A stretch of DNA of 5,675 bases from CAMPJU01 sp046566095 (GCA_046566095.1 JBKHXI010000062.1:1-5675); one strand, 5' to 3'. Positions 1 through 5,465 are shown, numbered from the stretch's first letter. Notes: a model not told the origin generated them from the sequence alone. Numbers and translations: made by a program.

Positions 1-1269
1 GCGCACCTGGAAGGCAAGGGCATCGTCACCCAGGACGCCGGCGGCCTGGCGCAGAAGGGCGGCGCGACCTGGAGCCATGTGCAGATCGCCAACCGCCCCG
101 AGGCCATCCACACCACCAAGGTGGACACGGCCAAGGCGGACCTGGTGATCGGCTGCGACCCCATCGTTGCCGCGAACAAGGCCACGCTGGCCGCCATGCA
201 GCCGGGGCGCACCTTTGTCGCCCTCAACAGCCACGGCACACCGGCCGCGGCCTTTGTGCACAACCCCAATTGGCAGTTCCCGGCCGACGGCTGCGAGGCC
301 GCCATCGCACAGGCCGTGGGCGCCGAGTTGCTGGGTGTGTTCGACGCCGAGCAGGTGGCCAGCCAGTTGCTGGGTGACAGCATCTACACCAACCCGCTGA
401 TGCTGGGCTATGCGTGGCAAAAGGGCCGCGTGCCGCTGTCCCACGCCGCGCTCATGCGCGCCATGGAGCTCAATGGCGTACAGGTGGAGAACAACAAGGC
501 CGCCTTCGAATGGGGACGCCGCTGCGCGCACAACCTGGCCGAGGTGCAGGCGCTGTTCCAGGCCGCGCAGGTGATCCAGTTCGTGAAGAAGCCCGGCTTG
601 GCCGAGATGGTCGCCAAGCGTGTGGACTTCCTCACGGGCTACCAGAACGCCGCCTATGCGGCCGAGTACCAGGCCTTCGTGGACAAGGTGCGCGCGGCCG
701 AGGATTCACTGGGCCAGGGCACGCGCCTCACTGAGGCGGTGGCGCGCTACCTGTTCAAGCTGATGGCCTACAAGGACGAGTACGAGGTCGCGCGCCTGTA
801 TGCGTCGGACGAGTTCCGGCGCCGCCTGGAACAGCAGTTCGAAGGCGGTTTCGACCGGATCCGGCGCGGACTGCGCTTCCACCTGGCTCCGCCGCTGCTG
901 GCCCGCCGCGACGCGCAGGGCCACCTGCGCAAGCGCGAGTTCGGGCCCTGGGTGTTCACCGCGTTCCGGATGCTGGCCAGGCTGCGGTTCCTGCGCGGCA
1001 CGCCGCTGGACGTGTTCGGGTACACCGCCGAGCGGCGTGGCGAGCGGGCGCTGGTCGAGCGCTACTTCGCCACCGTCGAGCGGCTGCTGGAAGGCCTGCA
1101 CCCCGGCAACGTGGCGCTGGCCGCCGAGATCGCGGCGGTGCCCGAGCACGTGCGCGGCTTCGGCCACGTCAAGGAGGCGCACCTGGCCGAGGCCCTGCGC
1201 CGCGAGGCCGGGCTGCTGGCGCGCTGGGACGCGGATCGGCCGCCGCAGGCCGCGCGCGCGGCGGCCTGA
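1..1269 (+). CDS. Indolepyruvate ferredoxin oxidoreductase, C-terminal part (5' end outside window)
   Basis: The reading frame is open from the first base, so the N-terminal part lies upstream. 422 residues are visible. The family enzyme is a cytoplasmic, thiamine-diphosphate and iron-sulfur dependent fusion of roughly 1150-1200 residues that oxidatively decarboxylates arylpyruvates from aromatic amino acid breakdown to aryl-acetyl-CoA and reduces ferredoxin. Visible residues 1 to about 185 match the gamma-type domain of 2-oxoacid:ferredoxin oxidoreductases: a GGLAQKGG-like glycine segment near residue 14, then ADLVIGCDP near residue 47. The rest, with YQNAAYAAEY and MAYKDEYEVARLY, matches the extra C-terminal domain of the fused enzymes. 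The thiamine-binding and ferredoxin-like domains should lie upstream and cannot be seen. The gene ends in TGA, 59 bases from the convergent transpeptidase, and no T-tract terminator lies between them. Codon use becomes more GC-strict after about base 900. Family assignment is from remembered similarity; I am confident of it. Confidence 0.9.
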   Translation, partial: AHLEGKGIVTQDAGGLAQKGGATWSHVQIANRPEAIHTTKVDTAKADLVIGCDPIVAANKATLAAMQPGRTFVALNSHGTPAAAFVHNPNWQFPADGCEAAIAQAVGAELLGVFDAEQVASQLLGDSIYTNPLMLGYAWQKGRVPLSHAALMRAMELNGVQVENNKAAFEWGRRCAHNLAEVQALFQAAQVIQFVKKPGLAEMVAKRVDFLTGYQNAAYAAEYQAFVDKVRAAEDSLGQGTRLTEAVARYLFKLMAYKDEYEVARLYASDEFRRRLEQQFEGGFDRIRRGLRFHLAPPLLARRDAQGHLRKREFGPWVFTAFRMLARLRFLRGTPLDVFGYTAERRGERALVERYFATVERLLEGLHPGNVALAAEIAAVPEHVRGFGHVKEAHLAEALRREAGLLARWDADRPPQAARAAA

Positions 1270-1328
1270 ACCCTGCGCGCCACTGCCTGCGCGTCACTGC
1301 CTCGCTGCCGGGGCATCCTGCCGGGACA

Positions 1329-2093
1329 TCACTGTCCGATCCCGTCGCCGCGGCTGCCGGCGGCGGCCTGCAGCACCTCGACCCGGTCGATGCCGGCCAC
1401 GCCCTGCTGCGCGGGCGGCTGCCGGTAATCGTGTCGGTACTCGTGCCGGTAATCGGACGCCTGCGGCGTCGCCCAGGCGATGCCGGTGGCCGGATCCACC
1501 GGCGACCGGTCGCCGGGGCTCACGATCTCCGGCCCGTGCGACGCGTAGTCCGCCACCACCACCAGGGTGCCGTGGCCGGTGGCCTCGAACAGCCTGCGGG
1601 CGAACTCCTTGGGCAGGCGCACGCATCCGTTGGAGGCGGGGTAGCCGGGGATCTTGCCCGCGTGCAGGGCCACGCCGTCCCAGGTCAGGCGCTGCATGTA
1701 GGGCATCGGCGCGTTGTCGTAGAGGTTGGAGTAGTGCTCCTTGCGCTTCTGCAGGATCGGGAACACCCCGGTCGGGGTCTCCTTGCCGGCCTTGCCGGTA
1801 CTCACCGTCGACACGCCGATCCGCACCCCGTTGCGGTACACGTGCGCGCGCTGCTCCGGCAGGCTGACGATCACCACCGTGTCGTCGCCGGCCGGCGCCA
1901 GTTCCGGCATCCAGCGGAACTCGCCCGGGGCCAGGCCGTCGGCCTGCGCCGGCAGCCAGGCCAGGACCAGCGCCAGCAGGACGGCGGCCGTCGCCGCGCG
2001 CCGCGCGCCGATGCCGCGGCCGGCGGGCTTCGCCGCGGGGCGGGCGGTGGAAGGGGCGTGTGGGATGCGGACTTCCATGAGATGCGTTTCCAT
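1329..2093 (-). CDS. Exported L,D-transpeptidase (YkuD family)
   Basis: YkuD enzymes act outside the cytoplasmic membrane. They use a cysteine to form 3-3 peptidoglycan cross-links or to attach proteins to peptidoglycan. The 254-residue product starts with a basic stretch (residues 24-32), a hydrophobic core (about 34-48) and a likely signal peptidase site after AQA at 51. The YkuD fold spans about 72-182. It shows TGKAGKETPTG (99-109), His144 and SNGCVRLP (154-161), with Cys157 as nucleophile and Arg159 conserved. The active site looks intact. Residues 183-254 are a non-conserved tail with a HEYR repeat. There are two start candidates: base 2093, with no clear Shine-Dalgarno, and Met6 at base 2078, with a weak GGAA nine bases upstream. 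Both keep the signal peptide. It is convergent with the oxidoreductase and divergent from the small gene at 2546. Which reaction it performs (cross-linking, protein anchoring, or cleavage) cannot be told from sequence. Confidence 0.92.
   Translation of the reverse strand: METHLMEVRIPHAPSTARPAAKPAGRGIGARRAATAAVLLALVLAWLPAQADGLAPGEFRWMPELAPAGDDTVVIVSLPEQRAHVYRNGVRIGVSTVSTGKAGKETPTGVFPILQKRKEHYSNLYDNAPMPYMQRLTWDGVALHAGKIPGYPASNGCVRLPKEFARRLFEATGHGTLVVVADYASHGPEIVSPGDRSPVDPATGIAWATPQASDYRHEYRHDYRQPPAQQGVAGIDRVEVLQAAAGSRGDGIGQ
1423..1458 (-). repeat. Three tandem 12-bp units coding for H-[DE]-Y-R
   Basis: Three adjacent 12-base units on the plus strand begin CGGTAATCGTGT, CGGTACTCGTGC and CGGTAATCGGAC. 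Read on the minus strand, in frame with the transpeptidase, they give DYRHEYRHDYR (residues 214-224). The period is a multiple of three, so changes in copy number would keep the frame. This is a short minisatellite within a variable C-terminal tail. Confidence 0.8.
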
Positions 2094-2262
2094 GTGTCTG
2101 CGTTGCCCACGAGCGTAGGCGGGCGCGCATGAGACCCGGATTCAACATTCCGTACCGCGCTTGAACCGCGACGCCGGAACAGCGCGCGCACGACCGGTTT
2201 CCTCCGCATGGCGGCGAAGTCGTCGACTCGCGCATGAACGCGCGGTGCGTTCGCATCGGCGG

Positions 2263-2278
2263 TGGCGAAAATTCGCCA
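2263..2278. promoter_or_regulatory. Short perfect-arm palindrome, possible protein-binding site
   Basis: TGGCGAA and TTCGCCA form 7-bp perfect arms around a two-base AA centre. It contains the only AAAATT run in a GC-rich stretch. It is about 185 bases upstream of the transpeptidase start and 268 bases upstream of the small gene. I do not recognise it as a known operator, and a 7-bp inverted repeat can arise by chance. Confidence 0.25.
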
Positions 2279-2482
2279 GCAGATCGTGCAGGCCGCAGCG
2301 GCTGCCGTCGCCGCCGATCCCGCAGGCGAGCGGTGTCGCGCGTGGGTGCGCATCGCCGCCGGTCGCGCGGCCGGCCGTTGCACGCCGGCATGGCCCGGAC
2401 CGCGGTCGGGCGACGGCCCTCGACGCGGTCTGGGCCCCCCTGCCGTCGGTGGGGTGACTTCCGGCCCATGACGGATCGTCTA

Positions 2483-2506
2483 GGTGTTGTAGTATACCAG
2501 CACACC
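2483..2506. promoter_or_regulatory. 24-bp operator-like palindrome upstream of the 65-residue gene
   Basis: An inverted repeat with outer arms GGTGT and ACACC is centred exactly on GTATAC. On comparing the site with its own reverse complement, 18 of 24 positions agree. It sits in an AT-rich island (TTGTAGTATACC) inside very GC-rich DNA and ends 39 bases before the small gene's ATG. TAGTAT (2490-2495) could be a -10 element, which would place transcription start inside or just after the palindrome; no good -35 is visible. The GGTGT/ACACC ends and the TAGTATAC core resemble, from memory, operators of YtrA-subfamily GntR repressors in Xanthomonadales. That link is inference, and no regulator gene is present in the window. 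Confidence 0.6.
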
Positions 2507-2545
2507 AATTCACGCCGCCCGCCGGCCTCCACCCGAGACCCCGCC

Positions 2546-2743
2546 ATGAACGCCACCGTGCAAGTCCTCACCACCCGCCCCGCGCATTCCTGCCCCGCCC
2601 CGCTGCGCCTGGCCGCCCCGCCTTCCAGCCGCCGCATCCACCGCGCCCGCGACTTCGGCGTCGGCTACGGCAACAGCAGCGGGTACGCGAGCTGCAAGCG
2701 CTACACCCCGCTCTGGGGCCAGGCCCGCTTCCAGTTCGGCTGA
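2546..2743 (+). CDS. Small conserved-looking protein of unknown function, 65 residues
   Basis: I do not recognise a named family. The N-terminal half (residues 1-35) is basic and rich in Ala, Pro, Arg and Thr. The C-terminal half changes character to RDFGVGYGNSSGYASCKRY (about 35-53) and ends WGQARFQFG. This Gly/Tyr/Asn/Ser/Phe-rich composition is unlike random GC-rich frames, and I faintly recall similar short RDFG-x-GYGNSSGY proteins in Xanthomonas and Lysobacter relatives. There is no clear signal peptide or membrane segment; it has two cysteines, Cys16 and Cys50. I chose the ATG at 2546 because the frame's upstream ATGs (2234, 2468) would put coding sequence across the operator-like palindrome. 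The Shine-Dalgarno is weak, a GAG eight bases upstream. It is monocistronic: palindrome before it and strong hairpins after it. It could be a regulatory peptide, a precursor peptide or a structural protein; the sequence does not say which. Confidence 0.65.
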   Translation: MNATVQVLTTRPAHSCPAPLRLAAPPSSRRIHRARDFGVGYGNSSGYASCKRYTPLWGQARFQFG

Positions 2744-2751
2744 TCCACCGC

Positions 2752-2787
2752 GCCGGGCGGCCGGCCCCTCCCCCCGGCCGCGCCGGC
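2752..2787. terminator. GC-rich hairpin just after the small gene
   Basis: GCCGG-GCGGCCGG (2752-2764) pairs with 2774-2787 over 13 bp with a single bulged G at 2782, around a C-rich 9-base loop. It starts eight bases after the stop codon. There is no T-tract, so it is not a classical intrinsic terminator. It may stall polymerase or protect the 3' end. Its right arm overlaps the left arm of the next hairpin, so only one of the two can form at a time. Confidence 0.4.
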
Positions 2788-2833
2788 GGACGGCCGCGGC
2801 ACCCGATCGGGGTCGCCGCGGCCATCCGCCGGT
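2782..2833. terminator. Long GC-rich stem-loop downstream of the small gene
   Basis: The arm 2785-2800 (GGCGGACGGCCGCGGC) is the inverse complement of 2815-2830 except for one C-A mismatch. Pairing continues outward by two G-C pairs and one G-U pair (2782-2784 with 2831-2833). Inside, ACCC (2801-2804) can pair with GGGT (2810-2813), leaving a GATCG loop. The result is one of the strongest inverted repeats in the window. No T-run follows on either strand, so Rho-dependent or structural termination, or mRNA 3'-end protection, is more likely than intrinsic termination. Confidence 0.5.
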
Positions 2834-2929
2834 CCATCGGATAAGGATCCGCCTGCAAACGGCTTCTTCCCTGCCTTCGAAACGACGGCGGGGGCAGGCC
2901 GGTCCGGGGGGCCGTGCGGGCCGGCAGGC

Positions 2930-2935
2930 TATGCT
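2930..2935 (+). promoter_or_regulatory. Possible -10 element (TATGCT) for the thioesterase gene
   Basis: TATGCT in the context GGCTATGCTGG matches the -10 consensus at four of six positions and stands out from its surroundings. No recognisable -35 lies 16-18 bases upstream. If used, it would give a leader of about 180 bases before the thioesterase ATG, which is long, so the assignment is weak. Confidence 0.25.
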
Positions 2936-3125
2936 GGCCGCCCGCCGCCTGGACCACGCTCCCAGCCGCCATGCCGATCCCCGAGCCACTGCCCGACCGG
3001 GCTCCCGCGCCCGCGCCCGACCGCGCTGCCGGGTGCGCCCGCAGCTCCCTCGCCTGCGCCCAGGCCGGCGCCGGCAGCCCGCGGCCGCGCACCCCGGCGC
3101 GCCGGCGCTGAGGCGCGGACGCCGC

Positions 3126-3545
3126 ATGCCGTTCCGCCGCCGGCCCTCGATCGAGGCGCTGAACGCCCTGTCCGAGGGCACCGCCATCGCCGCGCTCGGG
3201 ATCCGCCTGACCGAGCTGGGCGCGGACTTCCTGCGCGGGACCATGCCGGTGGACGCCCGCACCGTGCAGCCCTACGGCCTGCTGCACGGCGGCAGTTCGG
3301 TGCTGCTGGCCGAGACCCTGGGCTCGACCGCCGGCAACCTGTGCACCGCCGAAGGACGCATCTGCGTGGGCATCGAGATCAACGCCAACCACCTGCATGC
3401 GGTGCGCTCGGGCATCGTCACCGGCACCGCGCGGGCGCTGCACGTCGGCGGCCGCACCCAGGTCTGGGAAATCCGGATCGAGGACGGCGACGGCCGTCTG
3501 GCCTGCGTGTCGCGGCTGACCCTGGCGGTAGTGGCCGCCGCCTGA
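3126..3545 (+). CDS. Hotdog-fold acyl-CoA thioesterase (PaaI/MenI/EntH type)
   Basis: The 139-residue cytoplasmic protein is the usual length for the family, which hydrolyses acyl-CoA or aryl-CoA thioesters, or acyl groups misloaded on carrier proteins. From this start the numbering gives Gln48, His54 and Glu63 within QPYGLLHGGSSVLLAETLGSTAG. These coincide with the Gln48/His54/Glu63 catalytic set I know from E. coli YdiI (MenI) and EntH. This supports both the family call and the start codon; an upstream ATG at 2931 would add a long Arg/Pro-rich stretch with no family match. EINANHLHAVRSG (84-96) is the following conserved hotdog strand and loop. A GAGG lies 12 bases upstream and GGAC five bases upstream, so the ribosome binding site is ambiguous. 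It lies 48 bases before the acyltransferase. The substrate is unknown: dihydroxynaphthoyl-CoA is possible, but no menaquinone gene is in view, and Xanthomonadaceae mostly use ubiquinone. Confidence 0.9.
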   Translation: MPFRRRPSIEALNALSEGTAIAALGIRLTELGADFLRGTMPVDARTVQPYGLLHGGSSVLLAETLGSTAGNLCTAEGRICVGIEINANHLHAVRSGIVTGTARALHVGGRTQVWEIRIEDGDGRLACVSRLTLAVVAAA

Positions 3546-3580
3546 CCCGGCACGCGTCAGCGGCCGCGGGCCCGCATCCG

Positions 3581-3586
3581 TAAAAT
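3581..3586 (+). promoter_or_regulatory. -10 element (TAAAAT) giving a probable leaderless acyltransferase transcript
   Basis: TAAAAT matches the -10 consensus at five of six positions and is a conspicuous AT island in this DNA. Only seven bases (TCGGACGG-like) separate it from the ATG at 3594. Transcription normally starts about seven bases after the -10, so the mRNA would begin at or beside the start codon. No good -35 is visible 16-18 bases upstream. Confidence 0.55.
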
Positions 3587-3593
3587 CGGACGG

Positions 3594-4394
3594 ATGACCG
3601 ACTCCACGGATTCCGGCGGCTCCGGCGGCGGCCACCCGCTCGCGCGCGCCGGCCGCTACCTGCTGCGGGTGCCGATGCTGCTCTGGCACCTGCTGGTGGA
3701 CCTGCCGTTGACCCTGCTGCTGCTGGCGCCCCCGACCGCGCGCATGCGGATCGGCGGCGAACGCCTGGACCACCGCGCGATCCGGGCCTGGTCGGCCGGC
3801 CTGATGCGGGTGTTCGGCTTCCGCCTGCGCCGCTACGGTACGCCGGCGCCCGGCGCCACCCTGTTCGTAGCCAACCATGTCAGCTGGGTCGACATCGTCG
3901 CCCTGCACAGCCAGCGGATGATGGGCCTGGTGGCCAAGCGCGAGATCGCCGGCTGGCCGCTGGTCGGCTGGATGGCGGCGCGGGCCGAGACCATCTTCCA
4001 CCAGCGCGGCAGCACCGAATCGCTGGGAGGGGTGCTGCACGAGATGCTGGCGCGGCTGCGCGCGGGGCATTCGGTCGGGGTGTTCCCGGAGGGGCGCACC
4101 CGCGACGGCCGCGAGGTCGGCCCGTTCCACGCCCGGATCTTCCTGGCGGCGGTGGAAGCGGGCGTGCGCGTGCAGCCGGTGGCGCTGCGCTACGGCGAGC
4201 GCGGCCGGGACCAGACCCGGGTCGCGTTCGCGCCGGGCGAGGGCTTCCTCGGCAACTTCCTGCGCCTGCTCGGCGAGCCGCCGCGGGTGTGCGAGCTGCA
4301 CTTCCTGGAACCGATCGAGCCGGGCGACGCGGGCGGGCGCCGCCGCATCGCCGAGACCGCGCGCGAGCGCATCGTCGCGGCGATGCGCGGATGA
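3594..4394 (+). CDS. 1-acyl-sn-glycerol-3-phosphate acyltransferase-like protein (PlsC/LPLAT family)
   Basis: The 266-residue protein is a membrane-associated acyltransferase that would move an acyl chain from acyl-CoA or acyl-ACP to a lysophospholipid-type acceptor, typically forming phosphatidic acid. A hydrophobic segment at about 22-46 should anchor it in the inner membrane. The four LPLAT blocks are visible: NHVSWVD with catalytic His95 and Asp100 (HX4D), KREIAGWPLVGWM (115-127), FPEGRT (164-169, acceptor phosphate binding) and VQPVALRY (193-200). All key residues are present. The start at 3594 lies seven bases after a TAAAAT box, so a leaderless message is likely. The stop overlaps the next gene's start by four bases (ATGA), implying translational coupling. 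Related enzymes also acylate ornithine lipids (OlsA) or lyso-phospholipids, and sequence alone does not separate these. I therefore give no symbol. Confidence 0.92.
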   Translation: MTDSTDSGGSGGGHPLARAGRYLLRVPMLLWHLLVDLPLTLLLLAPPTARMRIGGERLDHRAIRAWSAGLMRVFGFRLRRYGTPAPGATLFVANHVSWVDIVALHSQRMMGLVAKREIAGWPLVGWMAARAETIFHQRGSTESLGGVLHEMLARLRAGHSVGVFPEGRTRDGREVGPFHARIFLAAVEAGVRVQPVALRYGERGRDQTRVAFAPGEGFLGNFLRLLGEPPRVCELHFLEPIEPGDAGGRRRIAETARERIVAAMRG

Positions 4395-5407
4395 CGCCGG
4401 CCGGGCGCCCGGCGGCCGGCTACCGCCCGCCGCGCTGGCTGCGCAACCCGCACCTGCAGACCGTGCTCGGCTCGAGCCCGCCGCGGCGGCGGCGCGGCGC
4501 GCAGGCACTGGCCGCGATCGGCGCCCGCTCGCGCGTGCACCTGCTCGACGGCGGCGACGGCGTGCGCCTGCAGGCGGTGCACAGCGCCCTGCCCGGGCAG
4601 GTCCCGCGGGCGCTGGCGGTGCTGCTGCACGGCTGGGAGGGCAGCGCCGAGTCGGGCTACATGCGGCTGACCGCGGCGCGGCTGCTGGAGGCCGGGTTCG
4701 ACGTGTGCCGGCTCAACTTCCGCGACCACGGCGACACCCACCACCTCAACGAGGAGCTGTTCCACTCCAACCGCATCGACGAGGTGGTGGCCGCGGTCGG
4801 CGACGTGGCCCGGCGGATCCTGCCGGCGACCGGACCGGCGCGGCCGCTGTGCCTGGCCGGCTATTCGCTGGGCGGCAACTTCGCGCTGCGGGTGGGGCTG
4901 CGCGCCCCCGCCGCCGGGCTGGACATCGCCGCGATCGCCGCGGTCTGCCCGGTGCTGGACCCGGCCGCGACCATGGACGCGATGGAGGCCGGGCTGCCGC
5001 TGTACCACTGGTACTTCGCCCGCAAGTGGCGGCGCTCGCTGCAGCGCAAGCGCGCGCTGTTCCCGCAGCGCTACCCGGTGGACGACCGCACCCTGGGCCT
5101 GCCGCTGCGGCCGCTGACCCAGTGGCTGGTCGAGCGCCACACCGATTTCGGCAGCCTGGACCGCTACTTCGACGGCTACGCCATCGCCGGCGCGCGGCTG
5201 GCCCCGCTGGCGGTGCCGGCCTGGATCCTGACCGCGGCCGACGACCCGGTGATCCCGATCGGCCATTTCCGCGCCCTGGAACTGGCCGCCGGCACCACCC
5301 TGGAAGTGGCCGAGCACGGCGGCCACTGCGGCTTCATCGAGGATGCGCGGCTGCACGGCTATGCCGAAGCCTGGGTGGCGCGTCGCCTGGCGCAGGCGAC
5401 CCCCTGA
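4391..5407 (+). CDS. Alpha/beta-hydrolase, YheT family
   Basis: The 338-residue protein is close to the usual YheT length of about 320-340. The family comprises predicted carboxylesterases or lipases whose physiological substrate is not settled. The N-terminus shows the family hallmark YRPPRWLRNPHLQTVLGS (11-28). The hydrolase core has HGWEGS (80-85, oxyanion region), NFRDHGDTHHLNEELFHSNR (109-128, typical of YheT), the nucleophile elbow GYSLGGN (157-163, Ser159), TAADDPVIP (281-289, Asp284 or Asp285) and HGGHCGF (309-315, His312), so the Ser-Asp-His triad is complete. There is no signal peptide. I chose the ATG at 4391 because it overlaps the acyltransferase stop as ATGA and puts the RNPHLQT motif at the expected distance from the N-terminus; an earlier in-frame ATG at 4289 would add an Arg-rich stretch inside the acyltransferase gene. 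The pairing suggests a role in acyl or ester metabolism. Confidence 0.93.
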   Translation: MTPAGRPAAGYRPPRWLRNPHLQTVLGSSPPRRRRGAQALAAIGARSRVHLLDGGDGVRLQAVHSALPGQVPRALAVLLHGWEGSAESGYMRLTAARLLEAGFDVCRLNFRDHGDTHHLNEELFHSNRIDEVVAAVGDVARRILPATGPARPLCLAGYSLGGNFALRVGLRAPAAGLDIAAIAAVCPVLDPAATMDAMEAGLPLYHWYFARKWRRSLQRKRALFPQRYPVDDRTLGLPLRPLTQWLVERHTDFGSLDRYFDGYAIAGARLAPLAVPAWILTAADDPVIPIGHFRALELAAGTTLEVAEHGGHCGFIEDARLHGYAEAWVARRLAQATP

Positions 5408-5440
5408 CACGGCGCGGCTTCCGGTTCGCATCGGCTGCGC

Positions 5441-5446
5441 TACGCT
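5441..5446 (+). promoter_or_regulatory. Possible -10 element (TACGCT) for the PEBP gene
   Basis: TACGCT in the context GCGCTACGCTTCC lies 32 bases before the ATG. TTCCGG at 5419-5424, 16 bases upstream, is the only -35-like hexamer and matches poorly. The 71-base gap after the hydrolase gene leaves room for a separate promoter. Confidence 0.3.
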
Positions 5447-5465
5447 TCCATTCCCCCCTGCATCC

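Larger units (their letters stand above)
2094..2545. other. Divergent intergenic region between the transpeptidase and the small-protein gene
   Basis: This is 452 bases with no gene I can support. Open frames cross it on both strands, but they are rich in Arg, Ala and Pro and have no family features, as expected by chance at this GC content. Next to the transpeptidase, the minus strand has a weak -10-like TACGCT (2117 down to 2112) with no convincing -35. TTCAA and TTGAA half-sites form a gapped inverted pair near 2141-2165. A 16-bp palindrome lies at 2263-2278 and a 24-bp operator-like palindrome at 2483-2506. The stretch between 2280 and 2470 shows nothing else I recognise. Confidence 0.6.
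2744..3125. other. Intergenic region before the thioesterase gene
   Basis: This is 382 bases without a gene I can support. It opens with the two overlapping hairpins (2752-2833). A -10-like TATGCT lies at 2930-2935. From 2971 to 3111 there is an open frame of 46 codons (MPIPEPLPDRAPAPAP...), a Pro/Ala/Arg low-complexity product with no Shine-Dalgarno, which I do not count as a gene. Short repeats (ATCCGCC at 2824 and 2846; GGCAGGC-like copies around 2893 and 2923) look like ordinary GC-rich redundancy. Confidence 0.55.

Noticed and set aside
1270..1328. Terminator between the convergent oxidoreductase and transpeptidase genes
   Set aside because: Only a 4-bp stem (GGCA/TGCC) and a CACTGCCT direct repeat are present, with no T-tract on either strand.
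800..1867. 355-codon plus-strand frame crossing the oxidoreductase end and the antisense of the transpeptidase
   Set aside because: The Arg/Ala/Cys-rich product overlaps two well-supported genes and has no recognisable motif.
2141..2165. Gapped TTCAA/TTGAA inverted pair as an operator or attachment site
   Set aside because: The arms are only 5 bp with a 15-base gap, which is too weak to separate from chance.
2234..2545. Longer N-terminal form of the small protein
   Set aside because: The added stretch is Arg-rich noise and would place coding sequence across the 24-bp palindrome. The ATG at 2546 is more sensible.
1294..2637. 447-codon open frame on the minus strand
   Set aside because: It is a shadow of the transpeptidase in another frame. 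The product is rich in Arg/Pro/Gly with no family motif, and it runs through the intergenic region and over the small gene.
2914..3111. Short Pro/Ala/Arg frame before the thioesterase
   Set aside because: It has no ribosome binding site, low-complexity composition and no recognisable relatives. I describe it as part of the intergenic region only.
2568..4508. 646-codon open frame on the minus strand
   Set aside because: It is antisense to the thioesterase and acyltransferase, both of which have intact catalytic motifs on the plus strand. The product is low-complexity Ala/Arg/Gly/Gln, typical of antisense frames at this GC content.
4190..5431. 413-codon open frame on the minus strand
   Set aside because: It is antisense to the YheT hydrolase, with Gln/Arg/Val/His-rich composition and no domain.
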